From Marinobacter sp. LV10R510-11A (GTDB lineage Bacteria; Pseudomonadota; Gammaproteobacteria; Pseudomonadales; Oleiphilaceae), in assembly GCF_900215155.1 (NCBI RefSeq), contig NZ_LT907980.1, positions 3,844,001 through 3,908,000 on the forward strand: DNA of 64,000 nucleotides, in the 5' to 3' direction. Positions 19,110-27,733 of this stretch are shown one piece after another. The notes beneath the pieces were generated by a model, which searched no databases, had not been told where the DNA came from, and worked only from the letters and a program-made list of their open reading frames with translations. The position numbers and the translations under genes are program-made. How positions within the stretch are numbered: position 1 is the first letter of the stretch; each line of letters starts with the position of its first letter.

Positions 19110-20429
19110 TCAGGCTTGTGAGGGCAGAATGCGGGTCAGATAACTGTGTTCCAGCGCACTGGGCGTTTGAGGCGGGCGAGGGATACGAACGATATGGCCG
19201 CTGCCGGGCGCGCACGCCATAGCTACGCCGCTGCGGTTTTCTATAACCGGTATCGAAAATAGGAGATTGCCGGAGGGTGTGATCAGTTCAAGTTGGTCGC
19301 CTGGGGCAAACTTGTTTTTCACGTCGATGGTGAGCCATTGGCCGTCGTCATGGGTGATGGTGCCCACCACCTGCTGAGTGCCCAAGTAGGATGAACCTCT
19401 TTCGTAGGTCTGGTATTCCTGAGGCATGTGGCGGCGCAGAAAGCCTTCGGTGTAGCCACGGTTGGACAGCGCTTCCAGTTCGTTCATTAGGCCCATGTCG
19501 AAGGCTTTGCCTTGTGCGGCCTGATCAATAGCCCGGCGATAGATCTGGGTAGTGCGGGCCACGTAATAGGTGCTTTTTGTGCGCCCCTCAATTTTCAGGG
19601 AGTGCACGCCCATGGCTGCGAGCTCGGCCACATGCTGCACGGCCCGCAGATCCCGGGAGTTCATAATGTAGGTGCCGTGCTCATCTTCATAAGCGGGGAT
19701 ATAGCTGCCCGGGCGGTTGGGTTCTTCCAGCAGGATTTCTTTTGGCTCGTAGCTTTGCACACCGCTTTGGGCTGATGTGGCAATCAGGTCGCCCGTGTGA
19801 TCGTGGGTGTGCTGAACTTCTTTGTAGTTCCAGCGACAGGCATTGGTGCAGGCGCCTTGGTTTGCGTCCCGGTGATTCATGTAGCCGGAGAGCAGGCAGC
19901 GCCCGGAATAGGCCATGCACAATGCGCCGTGAACGAACACCTCCAGCTCCATTTGCGGAACGCGCTCGCGGATGTCGCGGATTTCACCCAACGCGAGCTC
20001 CCGAGACAGGATCACCCGGCTGATACCTTGGCGCCGCCAGAATTCCACGGTTGCCCAGTTTACGGCGTTGGCCTGCACCGACAGGTGAATAGGTTGATCC
20101 GGCCACTTCTCCCGCACCAGCATGATCAAGCCTGGGTCTGACATGATCAGCGCGTCTGGTTTGTATTCCAGTACCGGCTCCAAGTCTCTCAAGTAGGAGC
20201 GCACTTTGTCATTATGGGGTGCTATGTTGGAAACCAGATAGAACTGCTTGCCCAGAGCGTGGGCTCGTTCAATGCCTGCGCCCAGAGTGGCAGTATCTTT
20301 GAAACTGTTGTTACGCACCCGTAAAGAGTAGCGTGGTTGGCCGGCATAGACAGCATCTGCGCCATAGGCGAATGCGGTTTCAAGGTGCTCTGGGGTGCCG
20401 GCAGGTGCCAGCAGTTCTGGGATATTCAT
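19110..20429 (-). CDS. trhP: tRNA 5-hydroxyuridine synthesis protein TrhP (YegQ, U32 family)
   Basis: A 439-residue protein of the U32 peptidase-like family. In E. coli the homologue is needed with prephenate for prephenate-dependent 5-hydroxyuridine formation at tRNA position 34. The start ELLAPAGTPEHLETAFAYGA and the cysteine-rich stretch with GALCMAYSGRCLLSGYM and GACTNACRW (probable Fe-S ligands) are diagnostic. A beta-barrel-like C-terminal domain follows. It is a single leftward gene with its own terminator. Confidence 0.92.
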   Translation of the reverse strand: MNIPELLAPAGTPEHLETAFAYGADAVYAGQPRYSLRVRNNSFKDTATLGAGIERAHALGKQFYLVSNIAPHNDKVRSYLRDLEPVLEYKPDALIMSDPGLIMLVREKWPDQPIHLSVQANAVNWATVEFWRRQGISRVILSRELALGEIRDIRERVPQMELEVFVHGALCMAYSGRCLLSGYMNHRDANQGACTNACRWNYKEVQHTHDHTGDLIATSAQSGVQSYEPKEILLEEPNRPGSYIPAYEDEHGTYIMNSRDLRAVQHVAELAAMGVHSLKIEGRTKSTYYVARTTQIYRRAIDQAAQGKAFDMGLMNELEALSNRGYTEGFLRRHMPQEYQTYERGSSYLGTQQVVGTITHDDGQWLTIDVKNKFAPGDQLELITPSGNLLFSIPVIENRSGVAMACAPGSGHIVRIPRPPQTPSALEHSYLTRILPSQA

Positions 20430-20587
20430 GGGGGCTCCGGGTAAGTCAGTAGCTGGCTATTTTGCCGTAAGCTAATGAACTTTCCCTTGACCCTGCTCAA
20501 ACGTCTTATTGATTGTTTTCAGCTAACATGTGTACGCTGTAGATCAAGACTGCTTGGGTCAGTGTTCATAAATAAGGAGAATCGAGG

Positions 20588-20944
20588 ATGGAAATAGAGC
20601 CTCTGGGCCCAGAGGCGGTGCGGGTTTCATTGAGTAACAAGGTGAGTTCACTGATCAGCATTCAGCTTGCCCGTGGCAAGGTGGGCGTTGAAGTGGTGGC
20701 GTCACAGTTACACATGAGCCGGTACACGCTTCACAAGAAACTAAAACGGGAGGGGTTAACCTTTGCCCGTCTGCTAGAAGATGTGCGCCGTAAGCAGGCG
20801 CTGACTTACATGCAGGATAAAACCAAGCCGTTGGTAGAAATAGCCGAACAGCTTGGGTTTTCAGAGCTAAGCGCATTTAGCCGGGCATTTAAGCGCTGGA
20901 TGGGGACATCCCCGGCTGAATATCGCTCTGTTCGGCTTTCCTGA
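20588..20944 (+). CDS. Short AraC-family DNA-binding protein
   Basis: A 118-residue protein made almost entirely of an AraC/XylS DNA-binding domain with its two helix-turn-helix motifs: VEVVASQLHMSRYTLHKKLK (first) and LVEIAEQLGFSELSAFSRAF (second), ending SPAEYR. The sensory N-terminal domain of about 170 residues is missing. AAGGAG nine nt before the ATG supports this start, so it is a designed short protein and not a truncated fragment read internally. It converges on fabB. Targets are unknown. Confidence 0.85.
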   Translation: MEIEPLGPEAVRVSLSNKVSSLISIQLARGKVGVEVVASQLHMSRYTLHKKLKREGLTFARLLEDVRRKQALTYMQDKTKPLVEIAEQLGFSELSAFSRAFKRWMGTSPAEYRSVRLS

Positions 20945-20950
20945 GCAGCG

Positions 20951-22162
20951 TTAGTGCTTCTTGAACACCAGTGTTGCGTTGGTGCCACCGAAACCAAAGC
21001 TGTTGCTCATGACTAGATCCAGCTTCTGGTTATCTAGCCGTTCGCGCACAATCGGGTAGCCTTCAGCGCCTTCATCCAAGTTCTGGATATTGGCTGATGG
21101 AGCAATAAAGCCTTCCCGCTGCATGATCATGCTGTAGATGGCTTCATGAACACCGGCTGCGCCTAAGGCGTGGCCACAAAGAGGCTTGGTAGAGCTCAAT
21201 GGCGGAATCTTGTCGCCAAAGGTCTGCTTCAGTGCCTTTAGTTCCGTAACATCGCCGGCAGGCGTGCTGGTACCGTGGGTATTAATGTAGCTGATCTCGC
21301 CATCCAGGTTTTTCATGGCCTGTTGCATGCAGCGAACTGCGCCTTCGCCACTGGGCGCAACCATGTCACCGCCGTCTGATGTAGCGCCAAAGCCAACCAG
21401 TTCCGCAAGAATGGTCGCCCCACGGGCTTCCGCATGCTCCAAGGCTTCGAGCACCAGAGTGCCGCCGCCGCCGGAGATAACAAACCCGTCACGATCTTTA
21501 TCGTAGGTGCGCGATGCCGATTCCGGGGTGTCGTTATATTTGGTTGAGAGCGCGCCCATGGCGTCAAACAAAAGGCTCAGCGTCCAGTGGATATCCTCGC
21601 CGCCGCCGGCAAGCATCACATCTTGGCGACCAAGGGCGATCTGGTCGGCTGCATGGCCAATGGCGTGGGCGCTGGTGGCACAGGCTGAGGTAATGCCGTA
21701 GTTGATGCCGGTAATGCCAAATGCTGTGGTGATAGATGCGTTGATGGCACTGCCCATGGTGCGGGGCACTCGATAAGGGCCAACCCGACGAATGCCTTTT
21801 TCCCGATGGGTATCGATGGCGTCCATCAGTTCGACCGTGGATGCGCCGCCGGTGCCGAAAACAGCGCCCGTGCTGTTCGCGGTGAGGTGCTCTTCGGTTA
21901 ACCCTGCCTGCTCAATAGCCTCGCAGGCTGCGAGGTACGCGTAGGCGGCCGCAGGACACATAAAGCGCAAAAGCTTGCGGTTAATCAGTGCTGGTAGATC
22001 CAGATTGATTTGGCCGCAAACCTGGCTGCGCAAACCATTATCGCGGGCCTCTTCGCTGAAGCCGATACCAGGCAAAGACTCCTTCAAGGAGCGGGTTACT
22101 TTTTTTTGATTGGTTCCGAGGCTGGAGATAATCCCCATACCGGTGATAACAACACGCCGCAT
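20951..22162 (-). CDS. fabB: Beta-ketoacyl-ACP synthase I (FabB)
   Basis: A 403-residue condensing enzyme of type II fatty acid synthesis, needed for elongation of unsaturated acyl chains. Catalytic residues are Cys161 in [15 protein letters not shown] and two histidines in [11 protein letters not shown] and [11 protein letters not shown]. The length and the [12 protein letters not shown] tail are standard. It follows fabA by 11 nt; the fabA-fabB pair marks the anaerobic unsaturated fatty acid pathway of gammaproteobacteria. Confidence 0.97.
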   Translation of the reverse strand: MRRVVITGMGIISSLGTNQKKVTRSLKESLPGIGFSEEARDNGLRSQVCGQINLDLPALINRKLLRFMCPAAAYAYLAACEAIEQAGLTEEHLTANSTGAVFGTGGASTVELMDAIDTHREKGIRRVGPYRVPRTMGSAINASITTAFGITGINYGITSACATSAHAIGHAADQIALGRQDVMLAGGGEDIHWTLSLLFDAMGALSTKYNDTPESASRTYDKDRDGFVISGGGGTLVLEALEHAEARGATILAELVGFGATSDGGDMVAPSGEGAVRCMQQAMKNLDGEISYINTHGTSTPAGDVTELKALKQTFGDKIPPLSSTKPLCGHALGAAGVHEAIYSMIMQREGFIAPSANIQNLDEGAEGYPIVRERLDNQKLDLVMSNSFGFGGTNATLVFKKH

Positions 22163-22173
22163 CTTGCTAACTC

Positions 22174-22683
22174 CTAAAAATCATCGGTGGAAGAGAATAC
22201 GCCAACCCGTAGGTCTTTGGCCGTGTAGATTTCTTTGCCATCCACTTCCATACGTCCGTCGGCAATGGCCAGCGTAAGTTTACGCCTGATCACACGCTTG
22301 ATGTCGAGTTGGTAGCGTACTATTTTGTTGGTAGGCAGAACCTGGCCGGTGAATTTCACTTCACCGGCGCCCAGAGCGCGGCCTTTGCCCTCGCTGCCGC
22401 CCCACGCTAGGTAAAAGCCCACCAGTTGCCACATCGCATCAAGGCCAAGGCAACCGGGCATGACGGGATCATCCACAAAGTGCACTTTGAAAAACCAAAG
22501 ATCCGGGTTGATATCCAGTTCTGCCACCAGGCTGCCCTTGCCGTAAAGGCCGTCGTCCGTGCCTACGTGCGTGACACGGTCAACCATCAACATCTCATCT
22601 ATGGGCAGCCGTGTGGCGCCCGGGAAAAGTTTGCCATGACCGCATTTAATCAGGTCTTCTTTGTCAAAATGATCCGGGTTCAT
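22174..22683 (-). CDS. fabA: 3-hydroxydecanoyl-ACP dehydratase/isomerase (FabA)
   Basis: A 169-residue hot-dog-fold enzyme that dehydrates 3-hydroxydecanoyl-ACP and isomerises trans-2 to cis-3-decenoyl-ACP, so introducing the cis double bond. The catalytic pair is His68 in [15 protein letters not shown] and Asp82 in LGLDAMWQ. It is the first gene of the fabA-fabB operon. Confidence 0.97.
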   Translation of the reverse strand: MNPDHFDKEDLIKCGHGKLFPGATRLPIDEMLMVDRVTHVGTDDGLYGKGSLVAELDINPDLWFFKVHFVDDPVMPGCLGLDAMWQLVGFYLAWGGSEGKGRALGAGEVKFTGQVLPTNKIVRYQLDIKRVIRRKLTLAIADGRMEVDGKEIYTAKDLRVGVFSSTDDF

Positions 22684-22774
22684 AGTGCCATTGTCTCTGT
22701 TACAGAATGATTCACTGATATTTTAGCTGTTTTTTCGCGAGTCGCTATTGACCTTTAGTGGATAATTTACGTTT

Positions 22775-23959
22775 TCAACCAACGCGGCCGTCTGGCCGGG
22801 GGCTGGCGAGTATTTTTGTGTAGCGCACCAAAAACATGCCGTAGGCGAAAATCCAGAGCAGGCTGCTGCTGCCAATCCCCGGGTGCCAAGGGATGACATC
22901 GAACGCGGTAAGTACGCGGACGACAGCGGCAAGTTGAATGGCAATAAACGCAGCAATCATACCTTTGGGTAGCACCAAAGGCCGGCCGGTGTGGCCTAGG
23001 GTCACCCGGGCTATGACGCCCAAAATGAGGCAGCTAACGGCGCCTGTGCCCGCCGCGTGGCTCCAAGCGTTGGACGGCCAACCAGCAAACAGAGTGCCTG
23101 CCAGGAGGTACAGGGCAATGGGCACCCAGAGAATAGATAGGTGCAGAACCCACAACAATGGCTCCTTGTGCGCCAGCCAGCCTTTCCAGTTAGCCAGGCG
23201 AACCAGCATAAGTGTACCGGCAACAAGCGCCAGAATACCGGTAAGCGTTTGCCAGCCGGTAACCAGCGATGCGGTAAGTAGGATCATGGAAAACAAGGTA
23301 GCCATATCCAGCGCTGGGATGGTTTTTACGGCGTTGGGATCCAATCCTTGCTGGCGCAGCCAGCCGGTTGTGAATGCTGGAGTGATGCGCCCGCCAACAA
23401 TACTGATCAGCGCCATGGCAATAATCAACGCTCCATGGCTGAATGCCATATCCAAGCGGGTAACAAACCCTATCTGCATCAGCCACAGAAGGCCCAGGAC
23501 GACGAGAATCATAAGCTGACGTTTTTGCTTGGCATGCCAGATACGCCACCCAGCATCTAGCATCACCAACGGCAAGAAGGCCAGGTTGAAGCCTTGAACC
23601 AGCCAGTCTGGCAAATCCGCACCGAAGGCAAGAAGCAGTCGCCCGGCCAGCCATACACCCCATAGCAGCACAAGCCGGAAGCCATGAGTGCGTTCAGTTT
23701 GAGTCCATACGCATACAGCGGTCAGCAAAAACCCCGCGATAGCTGCGGACAGAAAGCCGAACAGCATCTCGTGTTGGTGCCAGAATAGCCCTGGCATGGC
23801 CAGTGGCATATTGATTACACCGGTTACCTGCAAAACCCAGAGGGGGAGCGCCAGAAGCGCCAGTAAGGTCATGGATAGAAAGAAAATTCGGAATGGATAG
23901 CTGAAAAGCTGACTGACACTGGCGGAGTCGGCTTTAGCGGATGTGGGAATAGACTGCAT
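22775..23959 (-). CDS. nnrS: NnrS family membrane protein (copy 1)
   Basis: A 394-residue integral membrane protein with about 12 hydrophobic segments. NnrS proteins bind heme and copper and protect cells against nitric oxide during denitrification. Family marks are PFRIFFLSMTLLALLALP near the start, [22 protein letters not shown] and the late HAAGTGAVSCLILGVIARVTLGHTG (split here: HAAGTGA, ILGVIARVTLGHTGR). An 11-bp tandem direct repeat lies about 20-41 nt upstream of its start. A second nnrS lies at 27734. Confidence 0.92.
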   Translation of the reverse strand: MQSIPTSAKADSASVSQLFSYPFRIFFLSMTLLALLALPLWVLQVTGVINMPLAMPGLFWHQHEMLFGFLSAAIAGFLLTAVCVWTQTERTHGFRLVLLWGVWLAGRLLLAFGADLPDWLVQGFNLAFLPLVMLDAGWRIWHAKQKRQLMILVVLGLLWLMQIGFVTRLDMAFSHGALIIAMALISIVGGRITPAFTTGWLRQQGLDPNAVKTIPALDMATLFSMILLTASLVTGWQTLTGILALVAGTLMLVRLANWKGWLAHKEPLLWVLHLSILWVPIALYLLAGTLFAGWPSNAWSHAAGTGAVSCLILGVIARVTLGHTGRPLVLPKGMIAAFIAIQLAAVVRVLTAFDVIPWHPGIGSSSLLWIFAYGMFLVRYTKILASPRPDGRVG

Positions 23960-23978
23960 GTTGGTTCCTGCTAATACA

Positions 23979-24000
23979 TATATGTTAAGTATATGTTAAA
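23979..24000. repeat. 11-bp tandem direct repeat upstream of nnrS
   Basis: TATATGTTAAG and TATATGTTAAA lie back to back, differing only in the last base. The 11-bp period puts both copies on nearly the same DNA face. This AT-rich site is immediately upstream of nnrS and could be an operator, but it is not a recognisable FNR box. Confidence 0.5.
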
Positions 24001-24085
24001 CGTCTGCGGGTGGAAATAACATACCTGGTAGGGAGTATCTTTGCGTACAATGCCGCTATCTTTTTGATTCACAATGGAATGATCT

Positions 24086-24463
24086 ATGAGCATATACGTG
24101 ATCCTGAAACATCTCCACATGACCACCGCTTATCTTACGGTTGTGCTGTTCGTGCTACGATTATTGCTGGACGCAGTGGGAAGGCCCAGTTGGCGCCAGA
24201 CTCCGCTACGTTGGATACCCCACGCTAACGACACCGTGTTGCTGATTGCCGCCATCAGCCTGCTGTTTGTTGGGGGTTGGAACCCGCTCACCCAAGGCTG
24301 GTTGCTGGCTAAAATCTTCTTGTTGCTGGGCTATATAGCAGCCGGGCTCTTTGCTTTGAAGGTCACCGTATCACGCCCGGTTCGTGTTGTTGCAGCTGTT
24401 CTGGCTTTGGTTCAGGTGTCAGCCATCTTCCACCTGGCTATGGCGAAACCTGGCCTATTCTAA
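24086..24463 (+). CDS. SirB2 family membrane protein
   Basis: A 125-residue protein with four hydrophobic segments: LHMTTAYLTVVLFVLRLLL, the segment around LLIAAISLLFVGG, the one around LLAKIFLLLGYIAAGLFAL and a last one before FHLAMAKPGLF. The N-terminal KHLHM and the late FHLAMAKP are typical of SirB2-like proteins, whose function is poorly known. It is divergent from nnrS and may share the control region. Confidence 0.8.
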   Translation: MSIYVILKHLHMTTAYLTVVLFVLRLLLDAVGRPSWRQTPLRWIPHANDTVLLIAAISLLFVGGWNPLTQGWLLAKIFLLLGYIAAGLFALKVTVSRPVRVVAAVLALVQVSAIFHLAMAKPGLF

Positions 24464-24473
24464 CCACGGTACC

Positions 24474-24504
24474 CGGCTCACCTGATCTTTATGATGGTGA
24501 GCCG
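24474..24504. terminator. Hairpin between convergent sirB2-like and narK1 genes
   Basis: A 9-bp perfect stem, CGGCTCACC with GGTGAGCCG, with a 13-nt loop lies between two convergent stops. No strong T run, but position and stability fit a shared terminator. Confidence 0.6.
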
Positions 24505-24515
24505 TTGTCGCTGCC

Positions 24516-25838
24516 CTAATTTTGCTTCCGATTTAACGGATAGAACAGCTGGGGCGATGCCAGTTCAGGCAGGTCTGTCTGCTCCTGATTTGCGGCCCAC
24601 TCGACGCGCTCGGCTGAACGAATGGCGTAATGCATCCAAGCCAGTGCGGCTGCGGCAATCACGAACATCAGCATAAAGCTGCTCTGCCAGATGCCCGTGA
24701 GATCATTCAGAATACCGAAGGTCAGTGGCAGGATAAACCCGCCGAGCCCGCCAATCATGCCGACTACGCCGCCAACCGCACCCACATGCATGGGATAATA
24801 CACGGGTATGTGTTTGTAAACGGCCGCTTTACCGAGAGACATGAAAAAACCCAGGGTGAAAATGAGCGCCACGAATACCGGCAGGCTCGTTTCCAGAGTG
24901 AAACGAACATCACCGTCTATGCCATGTACCACGTAATCTGTGGGCGGGTAGCTCAGCAGGAAGGTGCAGATAACCGACGCGATAAACGTCCAGTACATCA
25001 CGCGCCGCGCGCCGAAGCGGTCAGACATCCAGCCACCAAGAATGCGGAACACGGAGGCAGGAATGGTGTAGAGCGCGGCGATCATGCCGGCAGTTCTAAT
25101 ATCCAGGCCGTAAACGCCAATCAGATAGTGTGGCAGCCACAGGGCCAGAGCCACAAAAGCCCCGAATACAAAAAAGTAGTAAAGCGCAAAGCGCCATACC
25201 CGCAGATCTCTCAGCGGCTCCATCTGCGCCATAAACGAGCGTTGCTGCTCGTCATTTTTACGGCCAGCCGAAACCGGGTCTTCTTTTGCCAGCACAATAA
25301 AGACAACGCCCATCACCGCTAGCACAGACGCATAGATTTGAGCAGTGGCCTCCCAGCCAAAGGCCACCAGCAAAAACGGTGCGCCGAAGTTGGTTACTGC
25401 GGCGCCGACGTTGCCCGCGCCGAAGATGCCTAAAGCAGTGCCTTGGCGAGCGGGTTCAAACCAAGCGGCAGCATAGGCCACGCCCACGATGAACGAGCCA
25501 CCGGCCAAGCCAACCCCAAGTGCGCCAAGCAGTAGCATGGGATAGGTAGTGGCAAAGGTCAGCAGGTAAACACAGGCTGATGTTGTCAGCATGAGTATGC
25601 CGAATACCCAACGCCCGCCGTAACGATCCGTCCAGATACCAAGGAACAGCCGGCTGATCGAGCCAGTGAGGATGGGCGTGGCCATCAGCAGGCCGAGCTG
25701 GGTGTCGGAAAGGCCCAGATCTTCCGCGATACGGATGCCAATGATGGAAAAGATCGTCCACACGGCAAAGCACATGGTGAAGGCAAGTGTAGATAAACCC
25801 AGTGCCTGGTTCTGCTGTGGCTTGGTTGGTGTGATCAT
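24516..25838 (-). CDS. narK: Nitrate/nitrite MFS transporter (NarK1 type)
   Basis: A 440-residue major facilitator protein with 12 predicted membrane helices. Nitrate-porter motifs are visible: GGSFIVGVAYAAAWF followed by GTALGIFGAGNVGAA in helix 5, and GGVVGMIGGLGGF in the second half. It lies 45 nt downstream of a longer NarK paralogue, like the narK1-narK2 pairs or fusions of other denitrifiers, where one member is a proton/nitrate symporter and the other a nitrate/nitrite antiporter. Assignment of the individual transport mode is inference. Confidence 0.9.
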   Translation of the reverse strand: MITPTKPQQNQALGLSTLAFTMCFAVWTIFSIIGIRIAEDLGLSDTQLGLLMATPILTGSISRLFLGIWTDRYGGRWVFGILMLTTSACVYLLTFATTYPMLLLGALGVGLAGGSFIVGVAYAAAWFEPARQGTALGIFGAGNVGAAVTNFGAPFLLVAFGWEATAQIYASVLAVMGVVFIVLAKEDPVSAGRKNDEQQRSFMAQMEPLRDLRVWRFALYYFFVFGAFVALALWLPHYLIGVYGLDIRTAGMIAALYTIPASVFRILGGWMSDRFGARRVMYWTFIASVICTFLLSYPPTDYVVHGIDGDVRFTLETSLPVFVALIFTLGFFMSLGKAAVYKHIPVYYPMHVGAVGGVVGMIGGLGGFILPLTFGILNDLTGIWQSSFMLMFVIAAAALAWMHYAIRSAERVEWAANQEQTDLPELASPQLFYPLNRKQN

Positions 25839-25883
25839 AATGTCGGCGCTCTCCGTCGGCGTATATCGGCTATAGGGATCTGA

Positions 25884-27476
25884 TTAAGGGTTCTTGATGT
25901 AGGCGTCTTTGCGCAGGTAGAACCACCAATTCACCATCAAGCAGAGCGAATAGAACACCGCGAAGCCATACATGGCCACTTCCGGAGTGCCGGCCTGGAT
26001 CTGTTGGCCCAAAAGCTTGGGCGCAATGAAGGCGCCGTAGGCGGCGATGGCGCTGGTCCAGCCAAGTACTGGGCCTTTCTGCTGCTGGTTAAAAATGTAA
26101 CCGATGCTGCGGAAGGTAGAGCCGTTGCCGACGCCGCTGGCTGCAAACATGACGATGAATAGAATCAGGAACAGGGCAAAGTAGCTGTTTGGGTCGGTGG
26201 CGTTGTAGGCCAGCATCATGACGTAGCCGGTTGCCACTGAGGCAACAACCATCACCACAGAAATAATCTGGGTAACGATAGATCCGCCCATTTTGTCAGA
26301 AATCCAGCCGCCTACCGGGCGAATCAGGGCCCCTACGAATGGCCCCATCCACGCCCAGGTCAGTGCGCTGGGCGCATCCGGGTTAACAATGCGGGTTACT
26401 GTGCCATCTGCAGCAACGTCCATCATGTTGCCGAAAATGACGCTGATAGACAGCGGCAAGGCAGCTGAAAAGCCAATGAACGAACCGAAGGTTAGGATAT
26501 ACAGCACGGTCATGGACCAGGTGTGCTTATTGCTGAAAATGGCAAACTGATTCTTGATGTTGGGTTTGATATCTCCCGGAATCAGACGCAGCAGAACCAC
26601 GGTCAGAATGATGGTCAGTGGCAGAGCCAGCCACATGCTCATGATGCTCAGTGCCCAGACGCCGGCGATGGAAGTGAGAATGCCAACGCCATAAAGCCCA
26701 AGTATCTTGCCGAACGCGGATGCAGGGTTGCCTGGGTTAGGGGTAACAACCTTCAGGTTGTTCATCCTGAACCAGCCCGCGAATGCCAAAGGGATCAGAA
26801 AAACCAGCCAGATAAAGCCGGCGTTCTGGATCCAGGTTTCGGTGCCTGCCTCAATGCGGCCGATTAGTGTGCCGCTTGGGCTCTGCAACTGCATTGAATC
26901 GCCTGCAAGAAAACCGAAAACGCCCATGGTCATGACCAGCGGAATCAGAATTTGCATGGTGGTTACGCCGAAATTACCGAGGCCGGCGTTCATGCCCAGG
27001 CCATAGCCCTGCTTGCTCTTGGGGTAGAAGGAGCTGATGTTACTCATGGAGCAGGCGAAGTTGCCGCCACCGATGCCGGAGAGCAGCGCCAGTGCCTGGA
27101 ACACGATGAACGGTGTATCTGGGTTCATCAGAGCTATACCGGTGCCTGCCGCTGGGATCATCAACAGTGCGGTGGTCAAAAATATGGTGTTGCGGCCGCC
27201 GGCGATTTTGATCATGAACGACGCGGGGATCCGTAAGGTCGCACCAGACAAACCCGCGATTGCCGAGAGCGAAAACAGCTGTTCTATGGAGAATGCAAAG
27301 CCCAGATTCTGCATCTGGGTGGTGATCATTCCCCACATCAACCATACCGCGAACCCTAACAGCAGGCTGGGGATGGAAATCCACAGGTTCCGGGAAGCAA
27401 TGTGCTTGCCTTCTTTTTCCCAGAATTCTTCATTCTCGACATCCCAGTGTTCGATGTCGGCATTGGTTTTAGCCAT
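25884..27476 (-). CDS. narK2: Nitrate/nitrite transporter (NarK2 type)
   Basis: A 530-residue MFS transporter with 12-14 membrane segments. Nitrate signature regions are GIGGGNFACSMSNISSFYPK in the first half and ASGVGNGSTFRSIGYIF in the second. The ATG at 27476 gives the start MAKTNADIEHWDVENEEFW; GAGGGAA lies before it, and the upstream extension in frame lacks family character. An FNR-type box lies about 100 bp upstream, so the pair narK2-narK1 is probably induced at low oxygen. No nitrate reductase genes are in the window. Confidence 0.9.
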   Translation of the reverse strand: MAKTNADIEHWDVENEEFWEKEGKHIASRNLWISIPSLLLGFAVWLMWGMITTQMQNLGFAFSIEQLFSLSAIAGLSGATLRIPASFMIKIAGGRNTIFLTTALLMIPAAGTGIALMNPDTPFIVFQALALLSGIGGGNFACSMSNISSFYPKSKQGYGLGMNAGLGNFGVTTMQILIPLVMTMGVFGFLAGDSMQLQSPSGTLIGRIEAGTETWIQNAGFIWLVFLIPLAFAGWFRMNNLKVVTPNPGNPASAFGKILGLYGVGILTSIAGVWALSIMSMWLALPLTIILTVVLLRLIPGDIKPNIKNQFAIFSNKHTWSMTVLYILTFGSFIGFSAALPLSISVIFGNMMDVAADGTVTRIVNPDAPSALTWAWMGPFVGALIRPVGGWISDKMGGSIVTQIISVVMVVASVATGYVMMLAYNATDPNSYFALFLILFIVMFAASGVGNGSTFRSIGYIFNQQQKGPVLGWTSAIAAYGAFIAPKLLGQQIQAGTPEVAMYGFAVFYSLCLMVNWWFYLRKDAYIKNP

Positions 27477-27571
27477 AACAATGTTCCCTCGATTGGCTTG
27501 CCCTAGGTCGCATTGGGCGCGGGTTCTGGGCTTCTCGACACCATTGTGCAAAGTGAAGGGCGGGTACATTC

Positions 27572-27585
27572 ATGATATTTATCAA
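27572..27585 (-). promoter_or_regulatory. FNR/Anr/Dnr-type box upstream of narK2
   Basis: On the minus strand TTGAT-AAAT-ATCAT matches the TTGAT-N4-ATCAA consensus at nine of ten fixed positions. A -10-like CACAAT lies about 33 bp from its centre on the narK2 side, as in class II FNR promoters. Confidence 0.8.
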
Positions 27586-27733
27586 TGAAAAAATTGTGTA
27601 GGCAAGAACATGTTATGAGGTGTTTTTGCGGTAAGGGTATTTGGCTTTTAAGTCTTTAATATTCAATGGGATGCGATAGTGATATCACCAAGTAGGTAGC
27701 TGCTCCCGCGGTTGGCGCAGGAGAGGTAGCCAC

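Noticed and set aside
22938..23519. 193-codon frame opposite nnrS
   Set aside because: Antisense shadow of a clearly real membrane-protein gene; composition typical of a reversed hydrophobic gene.
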